Part shown: piece by piece, positions 24,408-32,992 of the stretch
Layout: each line of letters begins with the position of its first letter
How positions within the stretch are numbered: position 1 is the stretch's first letter
DNA from: Streptomyces xiamenensis
GTDB lineage: Bacteria > Actinomycetota > Actinomycetes > Streptomycetales > Streptomycetaceae
Reading direction: 5' to 3'
Length of the DNA stretch: 64,000 bases
Assembly (NCBI RefSeq): GCF_000993785.3
Contig: NZ_CP009922.3
Location: 3,286,001 to 3,350,000 of the forward strand
Notes under the pieces: generated by a model
Database searches by the model: none
Told to the model about the DNA's origin: nothing
What the model saw: the letters and a program-made list of their open reading frames with translations, nothing else
Program-made: the position numbers and the translations under genes

Positions 24408-25427
24408 TCAGGTGACGGTCAGGCGCAGCACGCTGGTCTCGGTCAGCAGGTAGAGGTCCTCGCCGTCCGGGGTGGGGAGGACGGCGTGCAGGGGGCCCAG
24501 GTCGTTGGTCAGGAAGGGCTCGGGGGTGGCGTTGGGGAGGGGGTAGCGCCACAGGGTGCCGGATTCGGTGGTCATCCACAGGGAGCCGGCGATCTGGGTG
24601 AGGTCGGTGGGGTTCTCCGTGGCCGGGACCGTGGTGTCGGCCGGGGGGAGGGGGTTTTCGGGGGTGATGGGCAGGACGTCGGTGGTGGTGCCGTTGCCGG
24701 GGTCGATCGTCCACAGCTGGCCCATCAGATCCCAGGCCAGCCCGCGCAGGTCGGTGTGGCCGGTGGAGATGGCGGCGGTGGCCGCGGGGCGGGCGGGGTC
24801 GATGCGCAGGATCTCGCCGGCCGGTCCGGTGCTGGTGTACAGCATGCCGTCCGGGCCGAAGGCCATCAGGCCCGCGCCGCGCGGCAGATCGCGGGCGGCG
24901 GCGGAGCCGCTGGGGCGCAGGGTGCCCGCCTCGTAGGTGTAGCGGGAGATGCGGTTGTTCTCGGCGCCCTCGTAGGCGATGTAGACGGACTCCTCCCACG
25001 TGGCGATGTCGACGATGGTCGTCTCGTCCGCGGTGGTCTCTATCTCGCCGGCCTGGGTCACCGTGCCGCTGACCGGGTTCAGGTGGTAGACGGCGCCGCC
25101 CGTGTCCGGTGTCAGCAGCAGGGAGCCGTCCGGGAGGGGGGCGGCGTGGCGCAGGCCCTCGGGGAGGTCCTCGGCGATCGTCTCCGCTATCGCCACCGAG
25201 CCGTGGGGCGGGGCGATGACGACCGGGGGATCCTGCGGCTGTTCCTCGCCGGGCTCGCCGTCCGGGCCTTCGCCGGGGGCCCCGTCGTCCGGTGGCGGCT
25301 CCTGGGGCGCGGGCTGGGCCCGGGCGACCTGTTCGGCCCGGTTCTGGGCCGGGCCGCCGGCGCAGGCCGTGGTCAGGGCGGCCAGGGCGAGAGCCAGGGC
25401 CGCCGCCACGGCCGGCGCACGGAGCAT
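24408..25427 (-). CDS. beta-propeller lipoprotein
   Basis: A 339-residue lipoprotein. The signal peptide ends in lipobox ALTTAC (cysteine near residue 22). A Pro/Glu/Gly-rich linker to about residue 75 is followed by repeated short strands of the six-bladed NHL/Vgb/SMP-30 type (LPDGSLLLTPDTGG, FGPDGMLYTSTGPAG, DLMGQLWTIDPGNG, IAGSLWMTTESGTLW). Such propellers on the outer face usually bind ligands or partners rather than catalyse. It lies 5 bp downstream of a small membrane protein, probably in one operon with it. Function unknown. Confidence 0.82.
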   Translation of the reverse strand: MLRAPAVAAALALALAALTTACAGGPAQNRAEQVARAQPAPQEPPPDDGAPGEGPDGEPGEEQPQDPPVVIAPPHGSVAIAETIAEDLPEGLRHAAPLPDGSLLLTPDTGGAVYHLNPVSGTVTQAGEIETTADETTIVDIATWEESVYIAYEGAENNRISRYTYEAGTLRPSGSAAARDLPRGAGLMAFGPDGMLYTSTGPAGEILRIDPARPAATAAISTGHTDLRGLAWDLMGQLWTIDPGNGTTTDVLPITPENPLPPADTTVPATENPTDLTQIAGSLWMTTESGTLWRYPLPNATPEPFLTNDLGPLHAVLPTPDGEDLYLLTETSVLRLTVT

Positions 25428-25432
25428 CGCGG

Positions 25433-25741
25433 CTAGACCGCCATGCCGTAGATGATGGTGAACAGGGTGCCGAGGGAGCCGATGATGAACACCCCGGTCA
25501 GTCCGGCCACGATCAGGCCCTTGCCCTGCTCGGCGCTGAAGGAGTCCCGCATCGCGGTGGATCCGATCCGCTGCTTGGCCGCCCCCCAGATCGCGATGCC
25601 CAGGCAGATCAGGATGGCGAGCGCCATGATGACCTGGACCATCGTCCGTGCCTCATCACCGACCGTGGCGAACGGGCCCCAGTCCGGGGCGATTCCGCCG
25701 ATGAGTTCAGTGATGTCCTCTGAGTCCGCCGCAAGGAACAT
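25433..25741 (-). CDS. small integral membrane protein (VirB2/TrbC-like layout)
   Basis: A 102-residue protein with a short acidic N terminus, two membrane helices (about 36-54 and 76-98) and a charged loop between them (AAKQRIGSTAMRDSFSAEQG). The two-helix pattern resembles pilin-like components of conjugation-type systems. It is divergent from a transglycosylase-NlpC/P60 gene, another component often seen with such systems. No ATPase genes are in the window, so the assignment is by shape and context only. Confidence 0.7.
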   Translation of the reverse strand: MFLAADSEDITELIGGIAPDWGPFATVGDEARTMVQVIMALAILICLGIAIWGAAKQRIGSTAMRDSFSAEQGKGLIVAGLTGVFIIGSLGTLFTIIYGMAV

Positions 25742-25893
25742 CCGGGTTCACCGCCCAACTGGCTCTGTGCTGTTCGATACTCGCTCTCCGCTTGCGATTG
25801 TGCCACGCCACACTGACCGAAGTACGTTCCATGGCGGTTGTGTTCGGGGAAACGCCGGGCAGACTGGGGGGAGATCGAGGGGAGCGGTGGCAG

Positions 25894-26877
25894 ATGCGCA
25901 AGGTCGCGCTGGTCGGCGGGCTGGGGCTGGGGGGCCTGGCGTTGTTCGTGGCGCTGCTGGTGGTCGGGGTGTACAGCGCCGCCGCCGGGATCGTCGGCGG
26001 CGCGGGCAAGAACGGCGGGAAGCTGGCCAAGAACGCCGTGCCGGCCGCGTACGAGGATCTGGTGCAGGAGTGGGGGAACCTGTGCGACGAACTGTCGCCC
26101 GCGCTGCTCGCCGCCCAGCTCAACCAGGAAAGTGGCTGGAATCCGAGCGCCCAGTCCCACGCGGCGGCGCAGGGGATAGCGCAGTTCATCCCGGGCACCT
26201 GGGCGGTGCACGGCATCGACGCCAACGGTGACGGGGTCGCCGATGTGTGGGACCCCGAGGACGCCATCCCGTCGGCCGCCACCTACAACTGCTCGCTGGC
26301 CTCCTACGTGCGCGATGTGCCCGGGGACCCGGTGGAGAACATGCTCGCCGCCTACAACGCCGGCCCGTACGCGGTGATCCAGTACGGCGGCGTGCCCCCG
26401 TACACCGAGACGCAGAACTACGTGCGGATCATCCGCGCCGCCGAGGAGAGCTTCGCGGCGCCGCCGGAGGACCAGCGGCGGCTCGCGCCGTCCGAGCTGG
26501 CGGCCGGGGCGGTGCACTTCGCGCAGGAGCAGCTCGGCACCCCCTATCTGTGGGGCGGCAACGGCACCCCGGAGCACGACGGGCGGTTCGACTGCTCGGG
26601 GCTGACGAAGGCGGCCTACGAGGCGGTGGGGATCGAGCTGCCGCGGGTGGCCAACGACCAGTGGGCCAGCGGCCCGCATCCGGAACGCGACGAGCTGTTG
26701 CCGGGTGACCTGGTGTTCTTCGCCAACGACCTGACGGACTCGCGCAGCATCCACCATGTGGGGATCTATGTGGGCGGCGGCTACATGATCGACGCCCCGT
26801 ACACTGGCGCCGAGATCCGCTTCGACCCCATCGATTCGGCCGATTATTTCGGCGCGACGCGGCCCACGGCCGGGTAG
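25894..26877 (+). CDS. lytic transglycosylase fused to NlpC/P60 endopeptidase
   Basis: About 327 residues from the ATG at 25894 (GGGGAG upstream). One N-terminal membrane helix (about 3-30) anchors it. Residues about 45-165 form an SLT domain, with catalytic Glu in AAQLNQESGWNP, then QGIAQFIPGTW and MLAAYNAGPYAV. Residues about 205-327 form an NlpC/P60 domain, with Cys in GRFDCSGLTKAAYE and His in SIHHVGIYVGGG. It would cut both glycan strands and peptide stems of peptidoglycan outside the membrane, as expected for opening the wall for a secretion or conjugation apparatus. The divergent small membrane protein supports such a role. Confidence 0.92.
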   Translation: MRKVALVGGLGLGGLALFVALLVVGVYSAAAGIVGGAGKNGGKLAKNAVPAAYEDLVQEWGNLCDELSPALLAAQLNQESGWNPSAQSHAAAQGIAQFIPGTWAVHGIDANGDGVADVWDPEDAIPSAATYNCSLASYVRDVPGDPVENMLAAYNAGPYAVIQYGGVPPYTETQNYVRIIRAAEESFAAPPEDQRRLAPSELAAGAVHFAQEQLGTPYLWGGNGTPEHDGRFDCSGLTKAAYEAVGIELPRVANDQWASGPHPERDELLPGDLVFFANDLTDSRSIHHVGIYVGGGYMIDAPYTGAEIRFDPIDSADYFGATRPTAG

Positions 26878-27046
26878 TAGTCTTACCGTCGCGCTCCGTC
26901 ACACCACGGGCGTCTCTCTTCGGTAACGCTGTGGTGCTCTTTCGGGGACATCGGAACTCCAGGCGCGGAACATGCCGTTTCCTGGACGGGTACGCGGGCT
27001 CTCCCCTCCACCCCACGACGACATCATGAAGGGGCCGTAACGGCAC

Positions 27047-27793
27047 ATGGCTGGACTCGACAACCCCGACATCGATGTCGATCTTCTCTACAAGATCAAC
27101 GGCTATGCCGACAGCCTGCCCGGCTGGGTGTCCGACGCCGTGACCTTCCTGGTGGAGTACGGCTTCGCCATCGGCCTGGTGCTCGCGGTGCTGGGCACCT
27201 GGTTCCTGGTGCGGTCCAGGGCCGGCTCCGCGCAGGCGGTGGCCGGGGTCTCCTGGGCGCTGGGCGCGGCCGGGGTCTCCTGGCTGATCAACCAGCCGAT
27301 CAGCAGTTTCGTGGCGCGGCCGAGGCCGTTCATCGACCATCCGGACCTGCATGTGCTGGTCGAGGGCAAGACGGGCTGGTCGTTCGTCAGTGACCACTCC
27401 GCCGGCGCCATGGCGATCGCCGTGGGGCTGCTGCTGGTGCACCGCAAGATCGGGATCGCCGCGATCGTGCTGGCCTTCGTCCAGGGCTTCGGCCGGGTCT
27501 TCACCGCCGTCCACTACCCCACCGATGTGCTGGCCGGTTTCGCGCTGGCCACGGCGGTGGCGCTGCTGCTGTCGCCGCTGGCGCTGTACGCGCTGACCCC
27601 GCTGGTGCGGGTGCTGGCCGGTACCAGGCTGCTCGGCTGGATCGCGGTCGGCGAGGACGTACGACCGGACCGGGACCGGGACCGGGAACAGGGGAGCGCC
27701 GACGGTGCCGACGGTTCCGGTGGCGAGCAGGGCGGGGACGACGGGGGCGGCAGGCACCGGGCGCGGGCCCGGCGCGGGGTGACCGCCGCCTAG
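27047..27793 (+). CDS. PAP2-family membrane phosphatase
   Basis: A 248-residue membrane phosphatase. The three PAP2 signature blocks are visible: ISSFVARPRPF (the Arg-Pro block), FVSDHSAGAM (central His; the usual PSGH is SDHSAG here) and GRVFTAVHYPTDVLAG (Arg, His and Asp). Five or six helices occupy residues 25-200, and a charged Asp/Gly/Arg-rich tail follows. It may dephosphorylate undecaprenyl pyrophosphate or phosphatidic acid. The 169-bp upstream gap holds an imperfect CACCAC/GTGGTG stem at 26902-26936. It ends before a strong terminator. Confidence 0.88.
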   Translation: MAGLDNPDIDVDLLYKINGYADSLPGWVSDAVTFLVEYGFAIGLVLAVLGTWFLVRSRAGSAQAVAGVSWALGAAGVSWLINQPISSFVARPRPFIDHPDLHVLVEGKTGWSFVSDHSAGAMAIAVGLLLVHRKIGIAAIVLAFVQGFGRVFTAVHYPTDVLAGFALATAVALLLSPLALYALTPLVRVLAGTRLLGWIAVGEDVRPDRDRDREQGSADGADGSGGEQGGDDGGGRHRARARRGVTAA

Positions 27794-27825
27794 CCAGGGC
27801 TTTTCCGTCCGCTGCCGAAGGTTTT

Positions 27826-27869
27826 CGACGGCCCGTTCCGCCTGATCTCTCAGGCGGAACGGGCCGTCG
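27826..27869. terminator. bidirectional terminator with 20-bp stem
   Basis: A perfect 20-bp inverted repeat (27826-27845 and 27850-27869) with a 4-nt loop. It follows the PAP2 gene, and its right arm contains the stop codon of the opposing small gene, so it can end both transcripts. Confidence 0.88.
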
Positions 27870-28020
27870 CCGTGTGGGCGGCGGCCTCGTCGCGTGCCAG
27901 CGGCCGGGAGCGCCGGGCCGGGCCGTACCAGCCGCAGCTGCATCGGGGGGCGACGAACGGTCCGCGTTCGTTCAGGGTGACCTCGTGCCGGACCTGATCG
28001 TTCTGGCTCGCTTCGTGCAC
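27850..28020 (-). CDS. small conserved-looking protein with CGW motif
   Basis: A 56-residue protein from a GTG at 28020. The core reads RHEVTLNERGPFVAPRCSC followed by GWYGPARRSRPLARDEA. One CxC pair and the high charge suggest a small soluble protein. I have the impression that similar short proteins are common in Streptomyces, but cannot name a function. GGGAAG lies directly before the start, closer than ideal, so the exact start is uncertain. Its stop codon lies inside the terminator stem. Confidence 0.5.
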   Translation of the reverse strand: MHEASQNDQVRHEVTLNERGPFVAPRCSCGWYGPARRSRPLARDEAAAHTATARSA

Positions 28021-28063
28021 CTTCCCACGGTAACGAGTGGCCGTCCGCGTCGTTAGGCAGGCC

Positions 28064-28864
28064 ATGGTGGGCAGAATCGCCTCGCTGGCCGCCCTGCTGC
28101 TCGCGGTCTGCGGGTGCACGGGGACGGGTGAGGCGGCGGAGGAAGACGCCGGGACGCGGCAGGCCCGGGAGACGGTGCGGCAGCTGCCGGAGGTGCTGGC
28201 GGGCGCGGGCAGCTCGCTGGTGGCGACGGCGATGGAGATGACCTCGGGCGGTACCCGGGTGACCATCCGCGGCGAGGGCGGCTATGACTTCGTGACGCGC
28301 TCCGGTGAACTGCGGGTGACGCTGCCGCTGGAGATTCCGGCCGGTGCGGTGCCTCCGGTGACGGAGGTGTTCACCCCGGGCGCGCTGTACATGAAGAACC
28401 GGGGCGCCGGGGTGCCGGCCGACAAGTGGGTGCGGGTCGATGTCACCACGCTCACGGACGGCAATCTGGTGGCCAACGGCGCCACGGATCCGCTGCTGGC
28501 GGCCGAGCTGCTGCGCGGGGTGGTGAGCGTGCGGGAGCTGCCGGAGCTGGAGCTGAACGGTGAGTGGGTGCGGCACCTGCGGGGGGTGACGGATCTGGTG
28601 GTGGCCGCGCGGGAGGCGTCGGGCCCTGCGGGCGAGCAGCTGGTGGCCGCGCTGGCGGGGTTCGCGGACCCGGTGGTGCCGTTCGACGCGTATCTGGGCG
28701 CGGACGGGCTGCCGCGCAAGATCCGGCATCAGTTCAGTCTGGGGAGCGAGCGGGGCCCGGCGGGGGTCGATGTGGCGTCAACGGTGGAGTTCTCCGGCTT
28801 CGGGACGCCGGTGACGGTGTACCTGCCGGTGCCGGAGGACCTCTACACGGGCGCGGTGGGCTGA
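28064..28864 (+). CDS. LppX/LprG-like lipoprotein
   Basis: About 266 residues from the ATG at 28064. The signal peptide SLAALLLAVCGC carries the lipid cysteine near residue 19, in an unusual VCGC lipobox. The mature part resembles the LppX_LprAFG family: EVFTPGALYMKNRG, GEQLVAALAGFADP, LGADGLPRKIRHQF and VEFSGFGTPVTVYLPVPED, a half-barrel that holds lipids. Streptomyces members are of unknown role, possibly lipid carriers. A GTG nine codons earlier (28037) is an alternative start. Confidence 0.8.
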   Translation: MVGRIASLAALLLAVCGCTGTGEAAEEDAGTRQARETVRQLPEVLAGAGSSLVATAMEMTSGGTRVTIRGEGGYDFVTRSGELRVTLPLEIPAGAVPPVTEVFTPGALYMKNRGAGVPADKWVRVDVTTLTDGNLVANGATDPLLAAELLRGVVSVRELPELELNGEWVRHLRGVTDLVVAAREASGPAGEQLVAALAGFADPVVPFDAYLGADGLPRKIRHQFSLGSERGPAGVDVASTVEFSGFGTPVTVYLPVPEDLYTGAVG

Positions 28865-28880
28865 GCGGAGCCCGTCGGGG

Positions 28881-28908
28881 CCGGCCCGGACGCGGGGTCC
28901 CGGGCCGG
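28881..28908 (+). terminator. GC-rich hairpin after lipoprotein gene
   Basis: CCGGCCCG (28881-28888) pairs with CGGGCCGG (28901-28908) across a 12-nt loop, 17 bp after the lipoprotein stop. Moderate strength, no T-run. Confidence 0.5.
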
Positions 28909-29068
28909 TGAAGGAGCCGGCCCAGGACCCCGCCGGGCCGGGGCAAGGGCCCGCGAAGGTGAACGGCGCCGCCGCCGAGGGTGACGTACGGGAGCTACGG
29001 GGCGGGTACGGGCGTACCGTGCGGCGCGCGGCCGGGAGCGGCGCCGCCGGTGGCGCCGCGGTCCGGTG

Positions 29069-29392
29069 TCAGGTGCGCAGCAGACGGGCGATCGCGGCGG
29101 TGGCCTCCTCGACCTTGGCGTCGATCTCGGGCCCGCCCTCCTGGGCGGCGTGCGCCACGCAGTGCCGCAGATGCTCCTCCAGCAGCTGGAGCGCGAAGGA
29201 CTGGAGCGCCTTGGTGGAGGCGGAGACCTGCGTCAGTATGTCGATGCAGTAGACGTCCTCGTCGACCATCCGCTGCAGGCCGCGGATCTGGCCCTCGATG
29301 CGGCGCAGCCGTTTGAGGTGGGCGTCCTTGTCCTTGCTGTAGCCATGGGGACCCACGGTGGCCGGTACGGGCGTCTCCTCGGTCGTGGTCAT
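29069..29392 (-). CDS. csoR: copper-sensing repressor CsoR
   Basis: A 107-residue DUF156/CsoR protein. The Cu(I) ligands are visible: Cys49 in DEDVYCIDILTQ, His74 and Cys78 in LLEEHLRHCVA. KRLRRIEGQIRGLQRMV is the conserved N-terminal helix. It represses its target promoters until Cu(I) binds. The ATG at 29392 was chosen over longer frames because the protein then has normal family length. A perfect palindrome of the CsoR type lies 21 bp upstream, which argues for autoregulation. No copper ATPase or chaperone gene is adjacent, so other targets must lie elsewhere. Confidence 0.92.
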   Translation of the reverse strand: MTTTEETPVPATVGPHGYSKDKDAHLKRLRRIEGQIRGLQRMVDEDVYCIDILTQVSASTKALQSFALQLLEEHLRHCVAHAAQEGGPEIDAKVEEATAAIARLLRT

Positions 29393-29413
29393 GATCGTCC
29401 TTCCCTGCGGCCG

Positions 29414-29432
29414 TATACCCCCGATGGGTATA
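29414..29432. promoter_or_regulatory. CsoR operator-like palindrome
   Basis: TATACCC, 5-nt spacer, GGGTATA: a perfect 7-bp inverted repeat 21 bp upstream of csoR. Known CsoR sites are GC-rich palindromes flanked by TA steps of just this form. Confidence 0.8.
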
Positions 29433-29520
29433 GCGTAACGAATGCGCCGTCTGCCTGGCAGTATCGTGCACCTCCCGGGTGACATGGGGTGGCGTCCGGT
29501 CCACCGGGCTGCCCTGTGGG

Positions 29521-29564
29521 GTTCATTTTCTGTTCACTTATGACCTTCAGTCGCTTCATCTGCT
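29521..29564 (+). promoter_or_regulatory. PHO box (PhoP direct repeats) before pstS
   Basis: Four consecutive 11-nt units: GTTCATTTTCT, GTTCACTTATG, ACCTTCAGTCG, CTTCATCTGCT. The first two match the Streptomyces PhoP unit GTTCACC-N4 well, the others loosely. They end 46 bp before the pstS start, where phosphate-starvation control by PhoR-PhoP is expected. Confidence 0.85.
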
Positions 29565-29610
29565 CTGCTTACTTTCGGTCTCGGACGTCTCCCGGAAGGA
29601 CTGAACGACA

Positions 29611-30711
29611 GTGAAGCTTGGCGCCGCAGCGGCCCTGGTCACCAGCGCTCTGCTCCTCACTGCCGCCTGCGGTACCGATGACAACTCCGGGCTGCCGGGC
29701 GCGGTGGACTTCTCGGCCGATCATCTCGAGTGCGGGCCCCGCGGCTCGCTGCTCGCCTCGGGCTCCAGTGCGCAGGCCAACGCCATGGAGGTGTGGGTGA
29801 ACACCTACCAGGCGAATTGTGACGACAGCCAGATCAACTACAAGGCGACCGGTTCCGGTGCCGGCATCCAGGAGTTCCTCCAGGGCCGCACCGCCTTCGC
29901 CGGCTCCGACTCGGTCATGAGCGACGAGGAACTGGCCGCCTCCCGCGCGGTGTGCGCGGACGGCGGGCAGGCCATTCACCTGCCGATGGCCGCCGGCCCC
30001 ATCGCCATCGGCTACAACCTGCCGGGCGTCGAGGACCTCGTGCTGGACGCCCCCACCCTGGCGCGCGTTTTCGACTCCGGCATCACCCGCTGGAACGACC
30101 CGGCGATCGCCGCGCTCAACCCGGGCGTCACCCTGCCCGACCTCCCGATCACCCCCTTCCACCGGTCGGACGGCTCGGGCACCACCGACAACCTGACCCA
30201 GTACCTGAACGGCTCCGCGCCCCAGCAGTGGCCGTACGAGCCGGGCAAGAACTGGAAGGGCAAGGGCGGCCAGGCCGCCGACGGCTCCTCGGGCCTGGTC
30301 GGCATGGTGCAGCAGAACGCCGGGGCCATCTCGTACTTCGAGCTGTCCTACGCGCACCAGAACAACATCAGCACGGTGCGCATCGACACCGGCGCGCCCG
30401 AGCCGGTCGCGGTCTCCGTGGAGAACGCCTCCAGCGCCATCGCCGCCGGTGAGGTCGTCGGCGAGGGTGGGGACCTCGCGCTCGAACTCGACTACGCCAC
30501 TCGCGAGCCAGGTGCCTACCCGATCGTTCTCGTCACGTACGAGATCATCTGTGACAAGGGGAACAACCCCGGCACGCTCGATCTGACCAAGGCATTCCTC
30601 GGCTACGCCGCCGGAGACGAGGGGCAGGGCGCCCTCGCGGAGATCGACTACGCGCCGATCCCCGACCGGATCATCGCGCAGGTGCGCGACCGTGTCGCGG
30701 GGATGTCCTGA
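29611..30711 (+). CDS. pstS: phosphate-binding lipoprotein PstS
   Basis: A 366-residue phosphate-binding lipoprotein, the extracellular receptor of the high-affinity Pst ABC importer. The lipobox is LLTAAC (cysteine at residue 20). Phosphate-contact blocks are typical: LLASGSSAQANAME, YKATGSGAGIQEF, FAGSDSVMSDEE and FHRSDGSGTTDNLTQYL. The GTG start has GGAAGGA upstream. It is first of pstSCAB, behind a PHO box, with a 108-bp gap to pstC. Strongly induced expression under phosphate limitation is expected from the family and the PHO box. Confidence 0.96.
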   Translation: MKLGAAAALVTSALLLTAACGTDDNSGLPGAVDFSADHLECGPRGSLLASGSSAQANAMEVWVNTYQANCDDSQINYKATGSGAGIQEFLQGRTAFAGSDSVMSDEELAASRAVCADGGQAIHLPMAAGPIAIGYNLPGVEDLVLDAPTLARVFDSGITRWNDPAIAALNPGVTLPDLPITPFHRSDGSGTTDNLTQYLNGSAPQQWPYEPGKNWKGKGGQAADGSSGLVGMVQQNAGAISYFELSYAHQNNISTVRIDTGAPEPVAVSVENASSAIAAGEVVGEGGDLALELDYATREPGAYPIVLVTYEIICDKGNNPGTLDLTKAFLGYAAGDEGQGALAEIDYAPIPDRIIAQVRDRVAGMS

Positions 30712-30819
30712 CGTGAACGCCGCCGACGCTGTACGTACGCCCGCCACCGCCGGGGCCCCCGGGACCCGCGGACCCCGTGCGACCTCCGAGATACCCGAGA
30801 CGTGTGAGCCGATGCCGAT

Positions 30820-31788
30820 ATGAGCGGAAAACTCATGGGAATGCCCGAAGCCGCCCCCAGGAAGAACACGGTGCGCCTCGGTGACCGGGTCTTCAGCAAC
30901 CTCTCCAAGGGATCCGGGATCGCCCTCCTGGTGATCATGGCGGCCATCGCCGTCTTCCTCACCATCCGCGCGGCCGTCGCCATCTCGAACAACGAGGGCA
31001 ACTTCCTCACCACCTTCCAGTGGAACGCCAACGACTCGCCGCCGGTCTTCGGCATCGCGGTGCTGCTGTTCGGCACCGTCGTCTCCTCGGTCATCGCCAT
31101 GACGCTCGCCGTCCCGGTGGCCATAGGGATCGCGCTGTTCATCTCGCACTACGCGCCGCGCCGGCTCGCCGGCCCCATCGGCTACGTGGTCGACCTGCTG
31201 GCCGCGGTGCCCAGCATCATCTACGGCCTGTGGGGCGCGCTGTTCCTGGTGCCGCACATGACGGGTCTGTTCGACTGGCTCGACCAGTTCTTCGGCTGGA
31301 CCGGGATCTTCGCGTACAACGGCACCCCCGCCCGCTCGCTGATGACGGTCGGCATTCTGCTGGCGATCATGATCCTGCCGATCATCACCAGCGTCACCCG
31401 GGAAGTCTTCAAGCAGACCCCCAAGGCCCACGAGGAAGCCGCCCTGGCGCTGGGCGCCACCCGCTGGGAGGTCATCCGGATGACGGTGCTGCCCTTCGGC
31501 CGCTCCGGGATCATCAGCGCCTCCATGCTCGGCCTGGGCCGGGCCCTGGGCGAGACGATGGCCGTGGCCACCGTCCTGTCGCCCAGCTTCCTCATCAACG
31601 CCAGCCTGCTGGAGTCCGGCGGCGGCACCTTCGCCCAGAACATCGCCAGCCAGTTCAAGGAGGCCGGCTCCATGGGCCGCGACGCGCTGATCGCCTCCGG
31701 CCTGGTGCTGTTCATCCTGACCCTGCTGGTCAACGGCGCCGCCCGGCTGATCATCGCCCGGCGCAAGGAGTACTCGGGGGCCTCATGA
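30820..31788 (+). CDS. pstC: phosphate ABC transporter permease PstC
   Basis: A 322-residue permease with six or more helices, the first near residues 30-55. The ABC permease EAA loop reads EEAALALGATRWEVIRMTVLPFG. VVDLLAAVPSIIYGLWGALFLVP is typical of PstC. It forms the membrane channel with PstA. An ATG five codons in is an alternative start. Its stop overlaps the start of a 31-codon frame that fills the gap to pstA. Confidence 0.95.
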   Translation: MSGKLMGMPEAAPRKNTVRLGDRVFSNLSKGSGIALLVIMAAIAVFLTIRAAVAISNNEGNFLTTFQWNANDSPPVFGIAVLLFGTVVSSVIAMTLAVPVAIGIALFISHYAPRRLAGPIGYVVDLLAAVPSIIYGLWGALFLVPHMTGLFDWLDQFFGWTGIFAYNGTPARSLMTVGILLAIMILPIITSVTREVFKQTPKAHEEAALALGATRWEVIRMTVLPFGRSGIISASMLGLGRALGETMAVATVLSPSFLINASLLESGGGTFAQNIASQFKEAGSMGRDALIASGLVLFILTLLVNGAARLIIARRKEYSGAS

Positions 31789-31880
31789 GCGACGCACGCG
31801 CGGCTGCCGTGCCGCAGACGACAGCGATGCCCGCAGGTTGCCGCGCGGGCGGAGAAGCGAATAAAGGGCCGCAACCATGA
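31785..31880 (+). CDS. possible 31-residue coupling ORF between pstC and pstA
   Basis: Its ATG overlaps the pstC stop (ATGA) and its TGA overlaps the pstA ATG (ATGA). It would be translated by ribosomes running through from pstC and would hand them on to pstA. The peptide (MSDARAAAVPQTTAM...) has no recognisable domain. It may be only a translational bridge rather than a functional peptide. The two overlaps are directly visible. Confidence 0.4.
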   Translation: MSDARAAAVPQTTAMPAGCRAGGEANKGPQP

Positions 31881-32962
31881 GTGACAGCCAGACCACCCTG
31901 ATCGAGGAGCCGCGTCCGCGCCGCTCCGTACGGCCCGCCACCCTGCGGCAGCCCCGGCTGCCGGCCTGGTCGCGCGGCGCGCTGCTGCTGGGCTCGGCCG
32001 CCATCGGCATCGCCACCGGCCTGGTCGCCGGGCTCGACAGCCGGATCCAGTGGGGCCTGATCGCCGCCCTGGTCTTCGTCGCCGCCGGGTTCGCGGTCAC
32101 CTCCGCCGTCGAGGGCCGCCGCCAGGCCGTCGACCGGCTCGCCGCCTCCCTGGTGTGGACCAGCTTCCTGGTCGCCGTCATCCCGCTCGCCTCCCTCCTG
32201 TGGGAGACCATCGCGCGCGGCATCCCCGGCGTCAGCTGGTACTTCCTCACCCACTCCATGAACGGCGTGCTCAGCTGGCAGGACGGCGGCGGCGTCTACC
32301 ACGCGCTGCTGGGCACCGTCGAGCAGGTGCTGCTCGCCTCCGTCATCGCCATACCGATCGGCCTGCTGACCGCCGTCTACCTGGTGGAGTACGGCTCCGG
32401 CCGGCTCGCCCGCGCCATCACCTTCTTCGTGGACGTGATGACCGGCATCCCCTCCATCGTGGCCGGTCTGTTCATCCTCTCCATGTGGATCATGATGATG
32501 GGCTTCGGCTACTCCGGCTTCGCCGGCGCCCTCGCCCTGTCGATCCTGATGATGCCGATCGTCGTCCGCTCCACCGAGGAGATGCTCAAGCTCGTCCCCA
32601 ACGAGCTGCGCGAAGCCTCCCTGGCGCTCGGCATCCCCAAGTGGCGCACCATCCTCAAGGTCGTGCTGCCCACCGCCATCGGCGGCATCACCACCGGCAT
32701 CATGCTGGCGCTGGCCCGGATCGCGGGCGAGACCGCCCCGATCATCCTGCTGGTCTTCGGCAACAACATGATCAACGGCAACCCCTTCGAAGGCGCCCAG
32801 TCCTCGCTGCCGCTGTTCGTCTACGAGCAGTGGGCGTTCGGCACGGAGTCCGCGTACGACCGGGCCTGGGCGGGCGCCCTGGTGCTGATCGCCTTCGTCA
32901 TGATCCTCAATCTGGTCGCCCGGGCCATCGCCCGCTGGAAGGCCCCGAAGACCGGCCGCTGA
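31877..32962 (+). CDS. pstA: phosphate ABC transporter permease PstA
   Basis: A 361-residue permease, longer than enteric PstA because of an N-terminal part (1-75) containing two extra hydrophobic segments (ALLLGSAAIGIATGLVAGL and LIAALVFVAAGFAVTSAV). The core shows VMTGIPSIVAGLFIL, the EAA loop LREASLALGIPKWRTILKVV and ALARIAGETAPIILLVFG. It pairs with PstC in the Pst importer. The 30-bp gap to pstB contains GTAGGAGG. Confidence 0.95.
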   Translation: MSDSQTTLIEEPRPRRSVRPATLRQPRLPAWSRGALLLGSAAIGIATGLVAGLDSRIQWGLIAALVFVAAGFAVTSAVEGRRQAVDRLAASLVWTSFLVAVIPLASLLWETIARGIPGVSWYFLTHSMNGVLSWQDGGGVYHALLGTVEQVLLASVIAIPIGLLTAVYLVEYGSGRLARAITFFVDVMTGIPSIVAGLFILSMWIMMMGFGYSGFAGALALSILMMPIVVRSTEEMLKLVPNELREASLALGIPKWRTILKVVLPTAIGGITTGIMLALARIAGETAPIILLVFGNNMINGNPFEGAQSSLPLFVYEQWAFGTESAYDRAWAGALVLIAFVMILNLVARAIARWKAPKTGR

Positions 32963-32992
32963 CCGGCCACCCGAGAGTAGGAGGTACACCCC

